DNA of 64,000 nucleotides from NCBI RefSeq assembly GCF_030064125.1, contig NZ_CP125957.1:4092001-4156000 (forward strand). Direction: 5' to 3'. Below, one piece after another: positions 54,565-63,355 of this stretch (position 1 is its first letter; each line of letters starts with the position of its first letter). Source of the stretch: Pseudomonas sp. G2-4 (GTDB lineage Bacteria; Pseudomonadota; Gammaproteobacteria; Pseudomonadales; Pseudomonadaceae). The notes beneath the pieces are model-generated. The model was not told the origin of the DNA and searched no databases. It saw only the letters and a program-made list of their open reading frames with translations. A program made the translations under genes and the position numbers.

Positions 54565-55803
54565 TCAGCCGCGGTACTGCGGGTTCTCGATCAGCACGGC
54601 CATGCCCTGCCCGCCACCGACACAGGCAGCGGCGATTCCGTAGCGCAGGTGCTGCTCGCGCAGCTGTCGGGCCAGGGTCATCACCAGGCGCAGGCCGGTA
54701 GCGGCCAGTGGGTGCCCGAGGGCAATCGAGCCGCCGCGGCGATTGAGCTTGTGGGTGTCCAACTCCAGCGCCTGGGCCACTGCCAGCACCTGGGCGCCCT
54801 GCGCCTCGTTGATTTCAACCAGGCTGATATCGTCCAGGACCAACCCGCTGCGTTGCAGCAGCAGCTGGATCGCCGGAACCGGGCCGATTCCCATGAACTC
54901 CGGCGCCACGCCGACCACCGCAGTCGCCAGCAGGTTTGCCAGTGCCGGTCGCGTACCGGTCGATGCGCGACCAACCAGCATCGCCGCCGCTCCGTCCACC
55001 ACTGCACAGCTGTTGCCGGCGGTTTGCACGCCCCCCGCATGAATTGCCCGCAACCTCGCCAATGCGGGTAAATCAGTCGGTCGAATGTGGCTGTCGAGGG
55101 TGACTGCGTCTATCCGACGCGGCAGTGTAATGCCCCGTGGCTGATAGCCGTCCAGCTCGAACGACTCGTTGCGCACGGTGACGATTTCATCGGCGAACCA
55201 GCCAGAGGCCTGCGCTTGCAACGCTTGCTCATGGCTGTTGAGGGCATAGGTATCCACCGCCTCGCGACTCAGTCCATGACGCCTGGCAAGGTTTTCCGCC
55301 GTGGCGATCATGTCCAGTCCCGGTGCCGGGTCGAACAGCGCCTCCCAGAGGAAGTCCTTGAAATCCACCGACGCTCCGAGACGAAATCCGTCCCGATGGG
55401 TGTAGGCCGCTATCGGGTTGCGCGACATGGATTCGGCGCCCACACACAGCGCCAGTTCTGCGCCGTCGCGAAGTTGCTCGCCGGCCTGGCGCAGCAGCTC
55501 GAAGCCGGTGGCGCAAATGCGCTGCACCGCCAGCGCCGGCACCTGTTGCGGCACACCGCTGTAAAGACCGATGTGACGTGGCAACAAGTAGGCATCGAAG
55601 CTGGCCTGGGCCATGGAGCCGGCCAATACCGTGTCGACTGTTCGTGGATCGAGCCCGGCACGGGCCAGCACTTCACGACCGACCTTGATCCCCAAATCAA
55701 TGGGCGATACCTGGGCCAGCGCACCGCCGAGGTCGATCCAAGGTGTGCGCACGGCCTCAAGGATCGCCACATCCCTGAACACCGAATATTGCCCTGGGTT
55801 CAT
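54565..55803 (-). CDS. Thiolase (acetyl-CoA acyltransferase)
   Basis: The 412-residue enzyme has the nucleophilic Cys in VQRICATGFELL, the His in GGSIALGHPLAATG and the second Cys in AACVGGGQGMA. The usual NEAFAAQ loop reads NEAQGAQ, a notable change beside the active site. It would cleave a beta-ketoacyl-CoA to acetyl-CoA or make the reverse condensation. It is the first gene of the minus-strand pair with the acyl-CoA dehydrogenase. Confidence 0.87.
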   Translation of the reverse strand: MNPGQYSVFRDVAILEAVRTPWIDLGGALAQVSPIDLGIKVGREVLARAGLDPRTVDTVLAGSMAQASFDAYLLPRHIGLYSGVPQQVPALAVQRICATGFELLRQAGEQLRDGAELALCVGAESMSRNPIAAYTHRDGFRLGASVDFKDFLWEALFDPAPGLDMIATAENLARRHGLSREAVDTYALNSHEQALQAQASGWFADEIVTVRNESFELDGYQPRGITLPRRIDAVTLDSHIRPTDLPALARLRAIHAGGVQTAGNSCAVVDGAAAMLVGRASTGTRPALANLLATAVVGVAPEFMGIGPVPAIQLLLQRSGLVLDDISLVEINEAQGAQVLAVAQALELDTHKLNRRGGSIALGHPLAATGLRLVMTLARQLREQHLRYGIAAACVGGGQGMAVLIENPQYRG

Positions 55804-55890
55804 AGCGGTTGCTCGCTTGTTGTTCGCTTGAAGGTGAGCAAAACCTAACCGGCGCCGTTAGTTATGTCAATTAACCATTAACCGTAATAA

Positions 55891-56823
55891 TCAAATCAAT
55901 ACCTGTTCGGCGGGAGAGAAATCACCGAGCAATTCAATGAATGATTGCCGCAACCAACGATTGGCCGGGTCGTAATGGAAACGCGTATGCCAGTACAGAT
56001 GGATGTCGTAGCCGCAAATGTCCCAAGGCAGCGCCACCAGCCGGACATCAGTGATTTCGGCAAACCGCCGTCCTACCGCCAGCGGCACGGTGGCGATCAT
56101 GTCCGACTCGGCCACCAGAAACGGCACGCCCATGAAGCGCGGCAAGCTGAAACGCACACGCCGGGTGATGCCATGGGCGGCCAACTCGCGATCCAGCACA
56201 CTCATGCCGCGCCCTTCGGCCTGGACCGCGACATGCACAGCAGCCTGGTATTGTTCGGCACTCAGGCTGTCACCGATGGTCGGGTGATCGCGGCGCACGA
56301 TGCAGACGAACGAGTGGCTGTACAGCGCCCGATGACGGATCGAGGTGTTGAGCAACCGCGGGAAATAGCCGATTGCCGCGTCCACTTCTCCGGCATCCAG
56401 GCCCTCTTCCAACTGCTCCTGGGACAGCGCCAGAGTGCGAATTCTCAGCTGCGGTGCTTCTCTGTCGAGCATCCGCATCAACCTCGGCAGGAACACCATT
56501 TCTCCAATATCCGACATGCACAGCACCAGTTGCCGCTCGGAGTGTTCGGGAGCGAAACCGGTGGATGGCAGCACTTCGCTGCTGACCATCTCTAGAATCC
56601 GCTGCACCGGCTCGGCGATCTGCAGAGCCCTCGCAGTCGGCTGCATGCCACGGGAAGAACGGATGAACAACGGGTCATCGAATAACGTGCGCAACTTGGA
56701 CAAGGCAAAGCTCATGGCGGGCTGACTGAGCCCCATGAGATCACCGGCCAGGGTCACGCTTTGCTTTTTGCGCAGCGCATCGAAGACTTTCAGCAGGTTG
56801 AGGTCGACGTCCTTTATATCCAT
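55891..56823 (-). CDS. LysR-family transcriptional regulator
   Basis: The 310-residue regulator has an N-terminal winged helix (about 6-65, VDLNLLKVFDALRKKQSVTL and LSQPAMSFALSKLRTLFDDP) and a periplasmic-binding-like effector domain. It is of the NodD/NahR-like subgroup that binds aromatic or other organic acids. It lies between the thiolase/acyl-CoA dehydrogenase pair and the divergent dehydratase cluster, and probably controls the latter. Confidence 0.88.
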   Translation of the reverse strand: MDIKDVDLNLLKVFDALRKKQSVTLAGDLMGLSQPAMSFALSKLRTLFDDPLFIRSSRGMQPTARALQIAEPVQRILEMVSSEVLPSTGFAPEHSERQLVLCMSDIGEMVFLPRLMRMLDREAPQLRIRTLALSQEQLEEGLDAGEVDAAIGYFPRLLNTSIRHRALYSHSFVCIVRRDHPTIGDSLSAEQYQAAVHVAVQAEGRGMSVLDRELAAHGITRRVRFSLPRFMGVPFLVAESDMIATVPLAVGRRFAEITDVRLVALPWDICGYDIHLYWHTRFHYDPANRWLRQSFIELLGDFSPAEQVLI

Positions 56824-56863
56824 ATTTTGGATTTTATCTATAAGTCAAATAAGGTTTTCGGAT

Positions 56864-56881
56864 TCTAGGTCGAAGCCTAGA
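56864..56881. promoter_or_regulatory. LysR-type operator candidate between lysR gene and dehydratase cluster
   Basis: TCTAGG-TCGAAG-CCTAGA is a perfect 6-bp inverted repeat with 6-bp spacer, located 41 bp upstream of the lysR-type start codon and 66 bp before the dehydratase start. The size and place fit a LysR recognition site in a divergent promoter. Confidence 0.55.
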
Positions 56882-56946
56882 CTCGGCACAAGATCACTCA
56901 AGCGGTACACCGGATTAGCCTACTTATAAAAATAACGGAGCAAGAC

Positions 56947-58659
56947 ATGCCCAGAAAGTTGCGCAGTAATTTTCCCTACGGCTCCTATTTGTGGGCCGTG
57001 CGTGCCGCCCAATGGCGTGCCCTGGGGATTGATGAGAGCGAACTGGAAAAGCCGAAGATCGCAATCGTCAACTCTTCGTCCAACCTGGCAATCTGCTTCA
57101 GTCACCTGGACGGCATTGCCGCCGAAATAAAACAATCGATCCGCGACGCCGGCGCCCTGCCCTTCGAAATTCGCACTGCCGCACCCAGTGACTTCATCAC
57201 CGGTGCCGGTGCGGGTGGCGCCTATATGCTGGCCGCCCGCGACCTCATCACCAACGATATCGAAGTGGCGGTCGAAGGCGCTCAGCTCGATGGCATGATC
57301 TGCCTGGCCTCCTGCGACAAAACAGTACCCGGCCAGTTGATGGCCGCCGCCCGACTGAACATTCCAACGCTGATCGTGGTGTGCGGGTATCAGCCAAGTG
57401 GCGAATACAAGGGCCAGCACGTCGACATCGAAGATGTGTTCATCAGTTCCATGCACGTGGTCACCGGCAAACTGCCGGTCGAAGAGCTGGTTGGCATGGC
57501 ACGCAATGCCATCAAGGGACCCGGCGTCTGCTCGGGCATGGGCACCGCCAATTCCATGCACCTGGTCTGTGAAGCGTTGGGCATGGCCTTGCCCGGCAGT
57601 TCACCCATCGCGGCCAACAGCCCGCAGATGTTTGACTTCGTTCGTCAGGCCGGCAAACGCATCGTCGAAATGGTCGAGGAAGACCTCAAACCCCGCGACA
57701 TCCTGACCCCTGGTGCCTTTGCCAATGCCGTGGCGACCATTCTCGCGGCCGCAGGCTCGGTCAACACCATCAAACACATGCAGGCGGTTGCAGCCGAAGG
57801 CGGCATTGATGTGGACGTCTACCAGCTTTTCAGGGAGCTGGGCAATCAAGTGCCGGTGCTGGTCGGCGTGCGTCCGGTGGGCGAACACAGCATTGAGCAA
57901 ATGGAAGCTGCGGGGGGTGGTCGTGGACTACTCAAGCGCCTGGAGCCTTTGCTGCATGGCGATGTGATGACCGTCACCGGCAAAACCCTGACGCAAAACC
58001 TGCAAGGGGTAGCCATCAGCGACGATGAGGTGATCCGTGCGCTGGACAACCCCTTCGCCACCCAGCCGGCGATCGTGATGCTGCGCGGCAATATCGCGCC
58101 ACAAGCAGGCATCGTCAAATATGGCATCGACCCGAACAAGATGCGCCAGTTCAAGGGCCCGGCAATCTGTTTCGAGCGCTCGGCCGATGCCATCGAAGCG
58201 TTGCAGGACGGGCGCATCCAGCCCGGCCATGTGGTGGTCATGCGCGGTGCCGGTGTACGCGGCGGCCCGGCCATGGGCGGCGGCGCCTCGAAAGTGGTGT
58301 TCGCCATCGATGGGGCCGGGCTCGGCGACCATGTGGCGATGCTCACCGACGGCCATCTCTCGGGGCTGGTGTGCAAAGGCCTGGTGGTCGCCGAGGTGGC
58401 CCCGGAAGCAGCAGTCGGCGGTCCATTGGCGCTGGTCGAAGACGGCGACATCATCGACATCGACCTGGATCTCAACACGCTCAACGCCGACATCAGCGAA
58501 ACGCAAATGCAAGCGCGCCGCGCCCGCTGGCAGCCCATGGCGTCGCAGTTCGGCGGTGGCTGGCTGGATATCTACCGCAACAGCGTGTCCTCCATGGAAC
58601 ACGGTGCCGTGCTGGTCAAACCGCTCGACATCACCGACAAACCGGAGCAGCCGCAATGA
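56947..58659 (+). CDS. IlvD/Edd-family dehydratase
   Basis: The 570-residue protein is a member of the dihydroxy-acid/sugar-acid dehydratase family. Three Fe-S cysteines are in the expected places: Cys50 (AICFSHLDG), Cys123 (ASCDKTVPG, with the Lys that is carbamylated in homologues) and Cys195 (GVCSGMGTANSM). The C-terminal swivelling domain has RGAGVRGGPAMGG and TDGHLSG. The housekeeping ilvD is normally much better conserved and differently placed, so this is a catabolic paralogue acting on a sugar acid or hydroxy acid. Its stop overlaps the next gene by ATGA. Confidence 0.87.
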   Translation: MPRKLRSNFPYGSYLWAVRAAQWRALGIDESELEKPKIAIVNSSSNLAICFSHLDGIAAEIKQSIRDAGALPFEIRTAAPSDFITGAGAGGAYMLAARDLITNDIEVAVEGAQLDGMICLASCDKTVPGQLMAAARLNIPTLIVVCGYQPSGEYKGQHVDIEDVFISSMHVVTGKLPVEELVGMARNAIKGPGVCSGMGTANSMHLVCEALGMALPGSSPIAANSPQMFDFVRQAGKRIVEMVEEDLKPRDILTPGAFANAVATILAAAGSVNTIKHMQAVAAEGGIDVDVYQLFRELGNQVPVLVGVRPVGEHSIEQMEAAGGGRGLLKRLEPLLHGDVMTVTGKTLTQNLQGVAISDDEVIRALDNPFATQPAIVMLRGNIAPQAGIVKYGIDPNKMRQFKGPAICFERSADAIEALQDGRIQPGHVVVMRGAGVRGGPAMGGGASKVVFAIDGAGLGDHVAMLTDGHLSGLVCKGLVVAEVAPEAAVGGPLALVEDGDIIDIDLDLNTLNADISETQMQARRARWQPMASQFGGGWLDIYRNSVSSMEHGAVLVKPLDITDKPEQPQ

Positions 58660-59939
58660 TATTGCGCGACGACGAAAAAGCCATGCTCGCCGGCGACGAA
58701 GGCCCGGCGGTGCGCAAAGCCATGGATTTGCTGGTGCGTTATGGCGAAGCCCTGGATGCGCAATGCCTGGTGGATACGCGAAACGTAGCCGGCACGATCG
58801 GCGCCACCACGCCCTTTTTGCGCCAGTACGGTGATCGTAACGGCGGTATGGATGCGGTGTTCAGCGAGTTCAACCTCGACAGTGCCGAAGTGGTCAGTAT
58901 TCCCAAGGTCAAGGTCTTCAGCAGCCACCTGCAACAGGGTATCGATCCTCGACAAGCCGAACGCCAAGGCATCTCGGAGGATGTGGTACGCATCTATGAA
59001 ACCGGTCAGGCCTACAGCAGCAGCCTGGGCGTGCAACCCTTGAATACCTGTACGCCTTACCAGGTCGGCAACGTGCCGGTAAAAGGCGAGCATTGCGCCT
59101 GGATGGAGTCCTCGGCGGTGATCTACATCAACTCGGTACTCGGTGCCCGGACCAATGCCGAAGGTCGGGAAAGCACTGGCGCGGCGATGCTCACCGGCAA
59201 GCTCCCCTACTGGGGTCTGCACATCAGCGAGAACCGTCGCGGCACCCACCTGATCCAACTGGATATCGAGGTCAGCACCACCGCCGACTGGGGATTGCTT
59301 GGCTACTGGATCGGTGAGCAGGTGCAGGATCGCATCCCGGTCATCGAGGGCCTGAGTCACCAACCGAACCTGGCGCGGCTCAAGCACTTTGGCGCAGCGG
59401 CGGCCTCCAGCGGCGGCGTGGAGATGTTTCATCTGGTCGGTGTCACACCGGAGGCCCGGACCCGCGAGGACGCTTTCGGCTCACGCAAGCCTGAAGGCAC
59501 ATTACGTTTCGGCGAAGCCGAACGACGCTGGGCCTACGAACAAGTCAACCTCACAGCGCGAGATGCCGAAGTCGATTTCGTGATGCTTGGCTGTCCCCAC
59601 TACAGCCTCGAGCAGATCTGGGAGGTCTGCCAGTTGCTAGAGGGCCAACGCCTGAGCCCGAATACCGAACTGTGGATATTCACCGCGGCGTCGATCAAAC
59701 AACTGGCCGACTTGGCCGGCTACACCCGCATCATCGAACAGGCCGGTGGCCATGTAATGACCGATACCTGTTCGGCGATCGGCAAGGTGGTCCCCAAGGG
59801 GACCAAGGTGGCAGCCGTCGACTCGGCCAAACAGGCCCATTACCTGCCGGCGATCATGGGGATCCAGGCCTGGTTCGGTACCACGGCCGATTGCGTGCAG
59901 GCGGCCATCGAGGGGCGCTGGAGAGGAGTACTGAAATGA
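58656..59939 (+). CDS. Aconitase X large (catalytic) subunit
   Basis: The 427-residue protein is the AcnX catalytic domain (DUF521). Conserved cysteines stand in LNTCTPYQ (132), LGCPHYS (313) and MTDTCSAIG (372), the likely Fe-S ligands. AcnX proteins known so far are hydro-lyases: cis-3-hydroxy-L-proline dehydratase (bacteria) and mevalonate 5-phosphate dehydratase (archaea). The small subunit is encoded separately by the next gene (ATGA overlap), the two-subunit form. The substrate in this cluster is not known; the presence of an IlvD-type partner is unusual for hydroxyproline loci. Confidence 0.87.
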   Translation: MILRDDEKAMLAGDEGPAVRKAMDLLVRYGEALDAQCLVDTRNVAGTIGATTPFLRQYGDRNGGMDAVFSEFNLDSAEVVSIPKVKVFSSHLQQGIDPRQAERQGISEDVVRIYETGQAYSSSLGVQPLNTCTPYQVGNVPVKGEHCAWMESSAVIYINSVLGARTNAEGRESTGAAMLTGKLPYWGLHISENRRGTHLIQLDIEVSTTADWGLLGYWIGEQVQDRIPVIEGLSHQPNLARLKHFGAAAASSGGVEMFHLVGVTPEARTREDAFGSRKPEGTLRFGEAERRWAYEQVNLTARDAEVDFVMLGCPHYSLEQIWEVCQLLEGQRLSPNTELWIFTAASIKQLADLAGYTRIIEQAGGHVMTDTCSAIGKVVPKGTKVAAVDSAKQAHYLPAIMGIQAWFGTTADCVQAAIEGRWRGVLK

Positions 59940-60418
59940 GCAAGACCTTCACTCTCAAGGGCCGCAAAGTCGTCGGCGGCCGTTTCGAAGGCGAAGCACT
60001 GGTGACCCGTGACCGCATCTCCGGCTGGGGCGGCATCGACCCGCGCAGCGGCACCGTCATCGAGACTCGCCACGCACTCAAAGGCATCAGCTTCGCCGGG
60101 AAAGTGCTGGTGTTTCCGGGGGCCAAGGGCTCGTCTGGCTGGTCATCGCAGTTCCACATCGCCCGCCTCGCCGGAGTGGCGCCCGGCGCCATGTTGTTCA
60201 ACGAGATGACCGCGAAGATGGGCCTTGGCGCGGTGGTCGTGCACGCCCCGGCCATGACCGACTTCGATGAGGATCCGCTGGAGCGCATTCGTACCGGCGA
60301 CTGGGTCCGCGTCGATGCCGACACCGGGACCATCGAGGTGACCCCGCGCGAGCATCGCCGCGATCGGCATTTGTCAGAAGTTGCGACCGCCCTGGATCGA
60401 ACACCAGACCAGCCGTAA
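59936..60418 (+). CDS. Aconitase X small (swivel) subunit
   Basis: The 160-residue protein is the DUF126/AcnX swivel domain. VFPGAKGSSGWS contains the serine motif (Ser66/67) that forms part of the active site in the holoenzyme, and GAMLFNEMTAKM follows. GAGAGGAG lies upstream of ATG 59936, which overlaps the large-subunit stop (ATGA). Confidence 0.87.
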   Translation: MSKTFTLKGRKVVGGRFEGEALVTRDRISGWGGIDPRSGTVIETRHALKGISFAGKVLVFPGAKGSSGWSSQFHIARLAGVAPGAMLFNEMTAKMGLGAVVVHAPAMTDFDEDPLERIRTGDWVRVDADTGTIEVTPREHRRDRHLSEVATALDRTPDQP

Positions 60419-60516
60419 CCCGAACCCGGAATCCGCTTGCCGAAACAACCGTGACCCGTGGCCCCAGGCCAACGGGCTCGGGGTCGGCTGCCCTTTTCAC
60501 ACTCAAAGGTAGTCAA

Positions 60517-61794
60517 ATGACTCATGTAATCCGCACGGTGCGCCGTACCAGCGCACCCACTGTCCAACACCTGCAGGCTGACGTGTGCATCGCCGGCGCC
60601 GGCATATCCGGAATTTCCGCGGCCCTTGAGGCCGCCGCGCTCGGCAAGCGCGTGGTGCTCTTCGACGCCCTGCCGATGCTCGGCGGGCAGGCAGTCGGCT
60701 CGATCATCGGGACCTTTTGCGGGTTGTTCTCCAATGGTCCGAACCGCCGGTTGCTGACCCATGGCATCGCCGACGGCATCCTCCGTGACCTGGGTGCCTC
60801 GGGGGATCTACACCAGGCTATCGGGCCCTTGACCACGGTGGTCTATTACGACGAAGTGGCGCTGGGTCGCTGGATCGGCCAGAAAGTCCTCGACGCCGGA
60901 ATCACTGTTGTGCTCGGCGCGGTATTGCGCGATGTCGTGCGCGAAGGTTCGCGGGTACAAGAAGTGGAACTGGCCACCCGCTACGGCGATGTACGCGTGG
61001 CGGCCAAGGGCTTTGTCGACGCCAGCGGAGACGCGGCGCTGACCTGGAATGCCGGGTTTGCCTGTCGCGAGCCAGATACGCCTATCTACGGCACCCAGAT
61101 GTTCGTCCTTGAGCATATCAATGAAGCGCACCTGCCCACTCGCCCACAGTTCACCGAACGGGTCAAACAAAAGGCCAAAAGCTACGGCATCGAACGCGAC
61201 GACGGGTTGTTCTTTCAGTTCCCCGGGCGCGGCACTGCCGCCTTCAACATGACCCATATCGAAACGCCTCTGGATCCGGTCGCGGCCTCTCACGTCGCAA
61301 TCGCTGGGCGTCAGCAGGTGGATCAAGTGATCAACTTCCTCCAATCGGAATACCCTGAGGCCTATGGCAAGGCCAAGGTGCGTGCCTACGGGTTGCCAGG
61401 TATTCGCCAGACCCGCTGGATTGTCGGGCATCATCACCTGAGCACCGATGAAGTCCGGGCGGCGACGATGTTCCCGGATGCGGTAGCGCGCACCTCCTGG
61501 CCGGTGGAACTGCACGGCGACACCAGTGGTTATCAATGGGAGCCCTTTGGTGACGATCACATCCACAGTGTGCCGTTGCGCAGCATGCTTCCCGAAGGCA
61601 GCGACAACCTCGTTGTCGCCGGACGCTGCATCGACGCCGATGCCGCGGCGCTGTCGAGCGTCCGCGTAATGGGACCCTGTATCGCGATGGGGGCCGCTGC
61701 GGCCCATGCACTGGATCTCGCCGGCCCGGACGGCAGGTTGAGCGACATACCCGCCGAGGCCTTGCGCGAGCGGCTGGCGTTCAATCTGGAATAG
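60517..61794 (+). CDS. FAD-dependent oxidoreductase (FAD_oxidored family)
   Basis: The 425-residue flavoprotein has the dinucleotide-binding motif GAGISGISAALEAAALGKRV near residue 27 and a second family motif MLGGQAVGSIIGTFCG, typical of FAD_oxidored proteins. VVAGRCIDADAAALSSVRVM near the C-terminus contacts FAD in the family. ATG 60517 has AAAGGT upstream. It is separated from the AcnX small subunit by 98 bp without a clear terminator. It likely oxidises or reduces the pathway intermediate before or after dehydration. Confidence 0.82.
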   Translation: MTHVIRTVRRTSAPTVQHLQADVCIAGAGISGISAALEAAALGKRVVLFDALPMLGGQAVGSIIGTFCGLFSNGPNRRLLTHGIADGILRDLGASGDLHQAIGPLTTVVYYDEVALGRWIGQKVLDAGITVVLGAVLRDVVREGSRVQEVELATRYGDVRVAAKGFVDASGDAALTWNAGFACREPDTPIYGTQMFVLEHINEAHLPTRPQFTERVKQKAKSYGIERDDGLFFQFPGRGTAAFNMTHIETPLDPVAASHVAIAGRQQVDQVINFLQSEYPEAYGKAKVRAYGLPGIRQTRWIVGHHHLSTDEVRAATMFPDAVARTSWPVELHGDTSGYQWEPFGDDHIHSVPLRSMLPEGSDNLVVAGRCIDADAAALSSVRVMGPCIAMGAAAAHALDLAGPDGRLSDIPAEALRERLAFNLE

Positions 61795-61811
61795 GATTCA
61801 AGCAGTTCGAA

Positions 61812-61836
61812 GCGCCCACCGCTCAAACGTGGGCGC
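61812..61836. promoter_or_regulatory. Hairpin in the leader of the MFS gene
   Basis: GCGCCCAC-CGCTCAAAC-GTGGGCGC forms a perfect 8-bp stem with a 9-nt loop, between the FAD oxidoreductase stop and the MFS start. No U-tract follows on the plus strand (an A-rich run does), so it is more likely an mRNA-stability or attenuation element than a terminator. Confidence 0.5.
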
Positions 61837-61872
61837 CACTACAAAAAAATAAAAATATAGTGGAGAACGTAC

Positions 61873-63237
61873 ATGTCACAGTCCCGCACCCTTGATGTGG
61901 CGGCGCTCATAGAAGATCGCAAGCTGTCACGCTTCAACTATGTGGTGATTCTGGTCTCGGTCCTGGTCACCTTCCTCGACGGCTTCGATTTGCTGGTGCT
62001 GTCCCACACGGCTTCCTACATTGCCGACGAAATCGGCCTGGACAAGATTCAACTGGGCGAGATCTTCTCGGTCGGCCTGCTGGGGATGATGCTCGGAGGC
62101 TTCTTCTTCGGCTACTTGGGTGATCGTATCGGTCGGCGCCCCACGATCATTTTTTCGACCTGCTCATTCGGCGTGTTGACGCTGCTATTCGCCATGGCCA
62201 ACAGCTATGAATCGCTGATGGTCTTGCGCTTTTTCAATGGCTTCGCCCTGGGCGCAATGTTGCCGCTGTGCTGGGCCTTGAACATCGAGTTCGTGCCCAA
62301 GCGTTATCGCTCCACGGTGGTGACCATCATCATGGTCGGATTCAGCCTCGGCAGCGCAATGGCCGGACCACTCACGGTGTGGCTAGCGCCGCATATCGGT
62401 TGGCAAGGCGTGTTCGTGTTCGGCGGCATACTGACCCTTGCCGCCAGCGTGCTGTTGTTCTTCACCCTGCCCGAATCGGTCCGGTTCCTGGCCAGCAAGC
62501 GCAAAGGCCCGGATAAGATCGCAGCGATTCTCAAGCGTATGGACCCGAACCTGGATGTGCGGTCGAGTGACCGATTCGTCCTGCTGGACGAGCCGGATAT
62601 CGGCCAAAAGGACTTTCGTATCAGCCAGCTGTTCATCGGCCGATTGAAATGGCTCACGCCGATGATCTGGCTCGGCTACTCGGCCAGCTCCATGGCCATG
62701 TACTTCCTCGCCTCCTGGAGCCCGCTGGTTTACCAGTACGCCGGCTTTGATCGTGCAACCGCTTCGTGGGTCAGCTCCATCGCCTCTTTCAGCGGCGCGA
62801 TGGCCGGTCTGGCGATGATGCGTTTCGTCGATACCCGCGGCCCTTACATGGTGATGATCTATCCGCTGCTGGCGCTACCGTTCCTGCTGGTATTGGGCAT
62901 CACCGGCATGCAGGGAACCGCCTTTCTCATGCTAAGCCTGGTCGGTGCCGTGTTCGTCAAGGGCTCCCACTATGGAATCCTCAGTATCGCCGGGGTCTTC
63001 TACCCCAGCGCCATACGCGCCAATGGCGCTGGCTGGGCCACCTCGATCGCCAAGATCGGTTCGATCCTCGGCCCATTGCTCGGTGCTTATGTGCTGAACA
63101 GCGGCATGCCGGTGGTCAAGAGCTTTCTAGTCCTCGCTATCTGCCCGGCCGTGCTGGCGGCCAGTGCGTTGGCGATCGGTCATCTGACTCGCAGTGACCG
63201 TGCAGCAGAACCTCTGCCCGCGCCTTCGCGATCGTGA
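61873..63237 (+). CDS. MFS transporter, aromatic acid:H+ symporter type
   Basis: The 454-residue, 12-helix carrier has DGFDLLVLSHTASYIADEIG in helix 1 and the MFS signature GYLGDRIGRRPTI between helices 2 and 3, both characteristic of the AAHS family (PcaK/BenK-like organic-acid uptake). ESVRFLASKRK marks the central loop. It should import the substrate of the adjacent catabolic enzymes by proton symport. Confidence 0.87.
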   Translation: MSQSRTLDVAALIEDRKLSRFNYVVILVSVLVTFLDGFDLLVLSHTASYIADEIGLDKIQLGEIFSVGLLGMMLGGFFFGYLGDRIGRRPTIIFSTCSFGVLTLLFAMANSYESLMVLRFFNGFALGAMLPLCWALNIEFVPKRYRSTVVTIIMVGFSLGSAMAGPLTVWLAPHIGWQGVFVFGGILTLAASVLLFFTLPESVRFLASKRKGPDKIAAILKRMDPNLDVRSSDRFVLLDEPDIGQKDFRISQLFIGRLKWLTPMIWLGYSASSMAMYFLASWSPLVYQYAGFDRATASWVSSIASFSGAMAGLAMMRFVDTRGPYMVMIYPLLALPFLLVLGITGMQGTAFLMLSLVGAVFVKGSHYGILSIAGVFYPSAIRANGAGWATSIAKIGSILGPLLGAYVLNSGMPVVKSFLVLAICPAVLAASALAIGHLTRSDRAAEPLPAPSRS

Positions 63238-63279
63238 CCGGCACCCTCTGATCCGTAACACCTGACCCACACACGCCCT

Positions 63280-63301
63280 GCCGCGTCGTCATCGACGCGG
63301 C
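63280..63301. other. Perfect hairpin before the OprD-like porin gene
   Basis: GCCGCGTCG-TCAT-CGACGCGGC is a 9-bp GC-rich stem with a 4-nt loop, 43 bp after the MFS stop. There is no T-run, so it may be a Rho-independent-like pause or a processing site between MFS and porin. Confidence 0.5.
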
Positions 63302-63355
63302 CCGGCAAGACTCGTCCTGAAAAACCTTCATCCGCACGCCTGGAGACCAATAAAA

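Noticed and set aside
58371..59939. 522-codon extended form of the aconitase X large subunit
   Set aside because: The extension is an out-of-frame reading of the dehydratase 3' end; ATG 58656 overlaps the upstream stop and gives the family's usual N-terminus.
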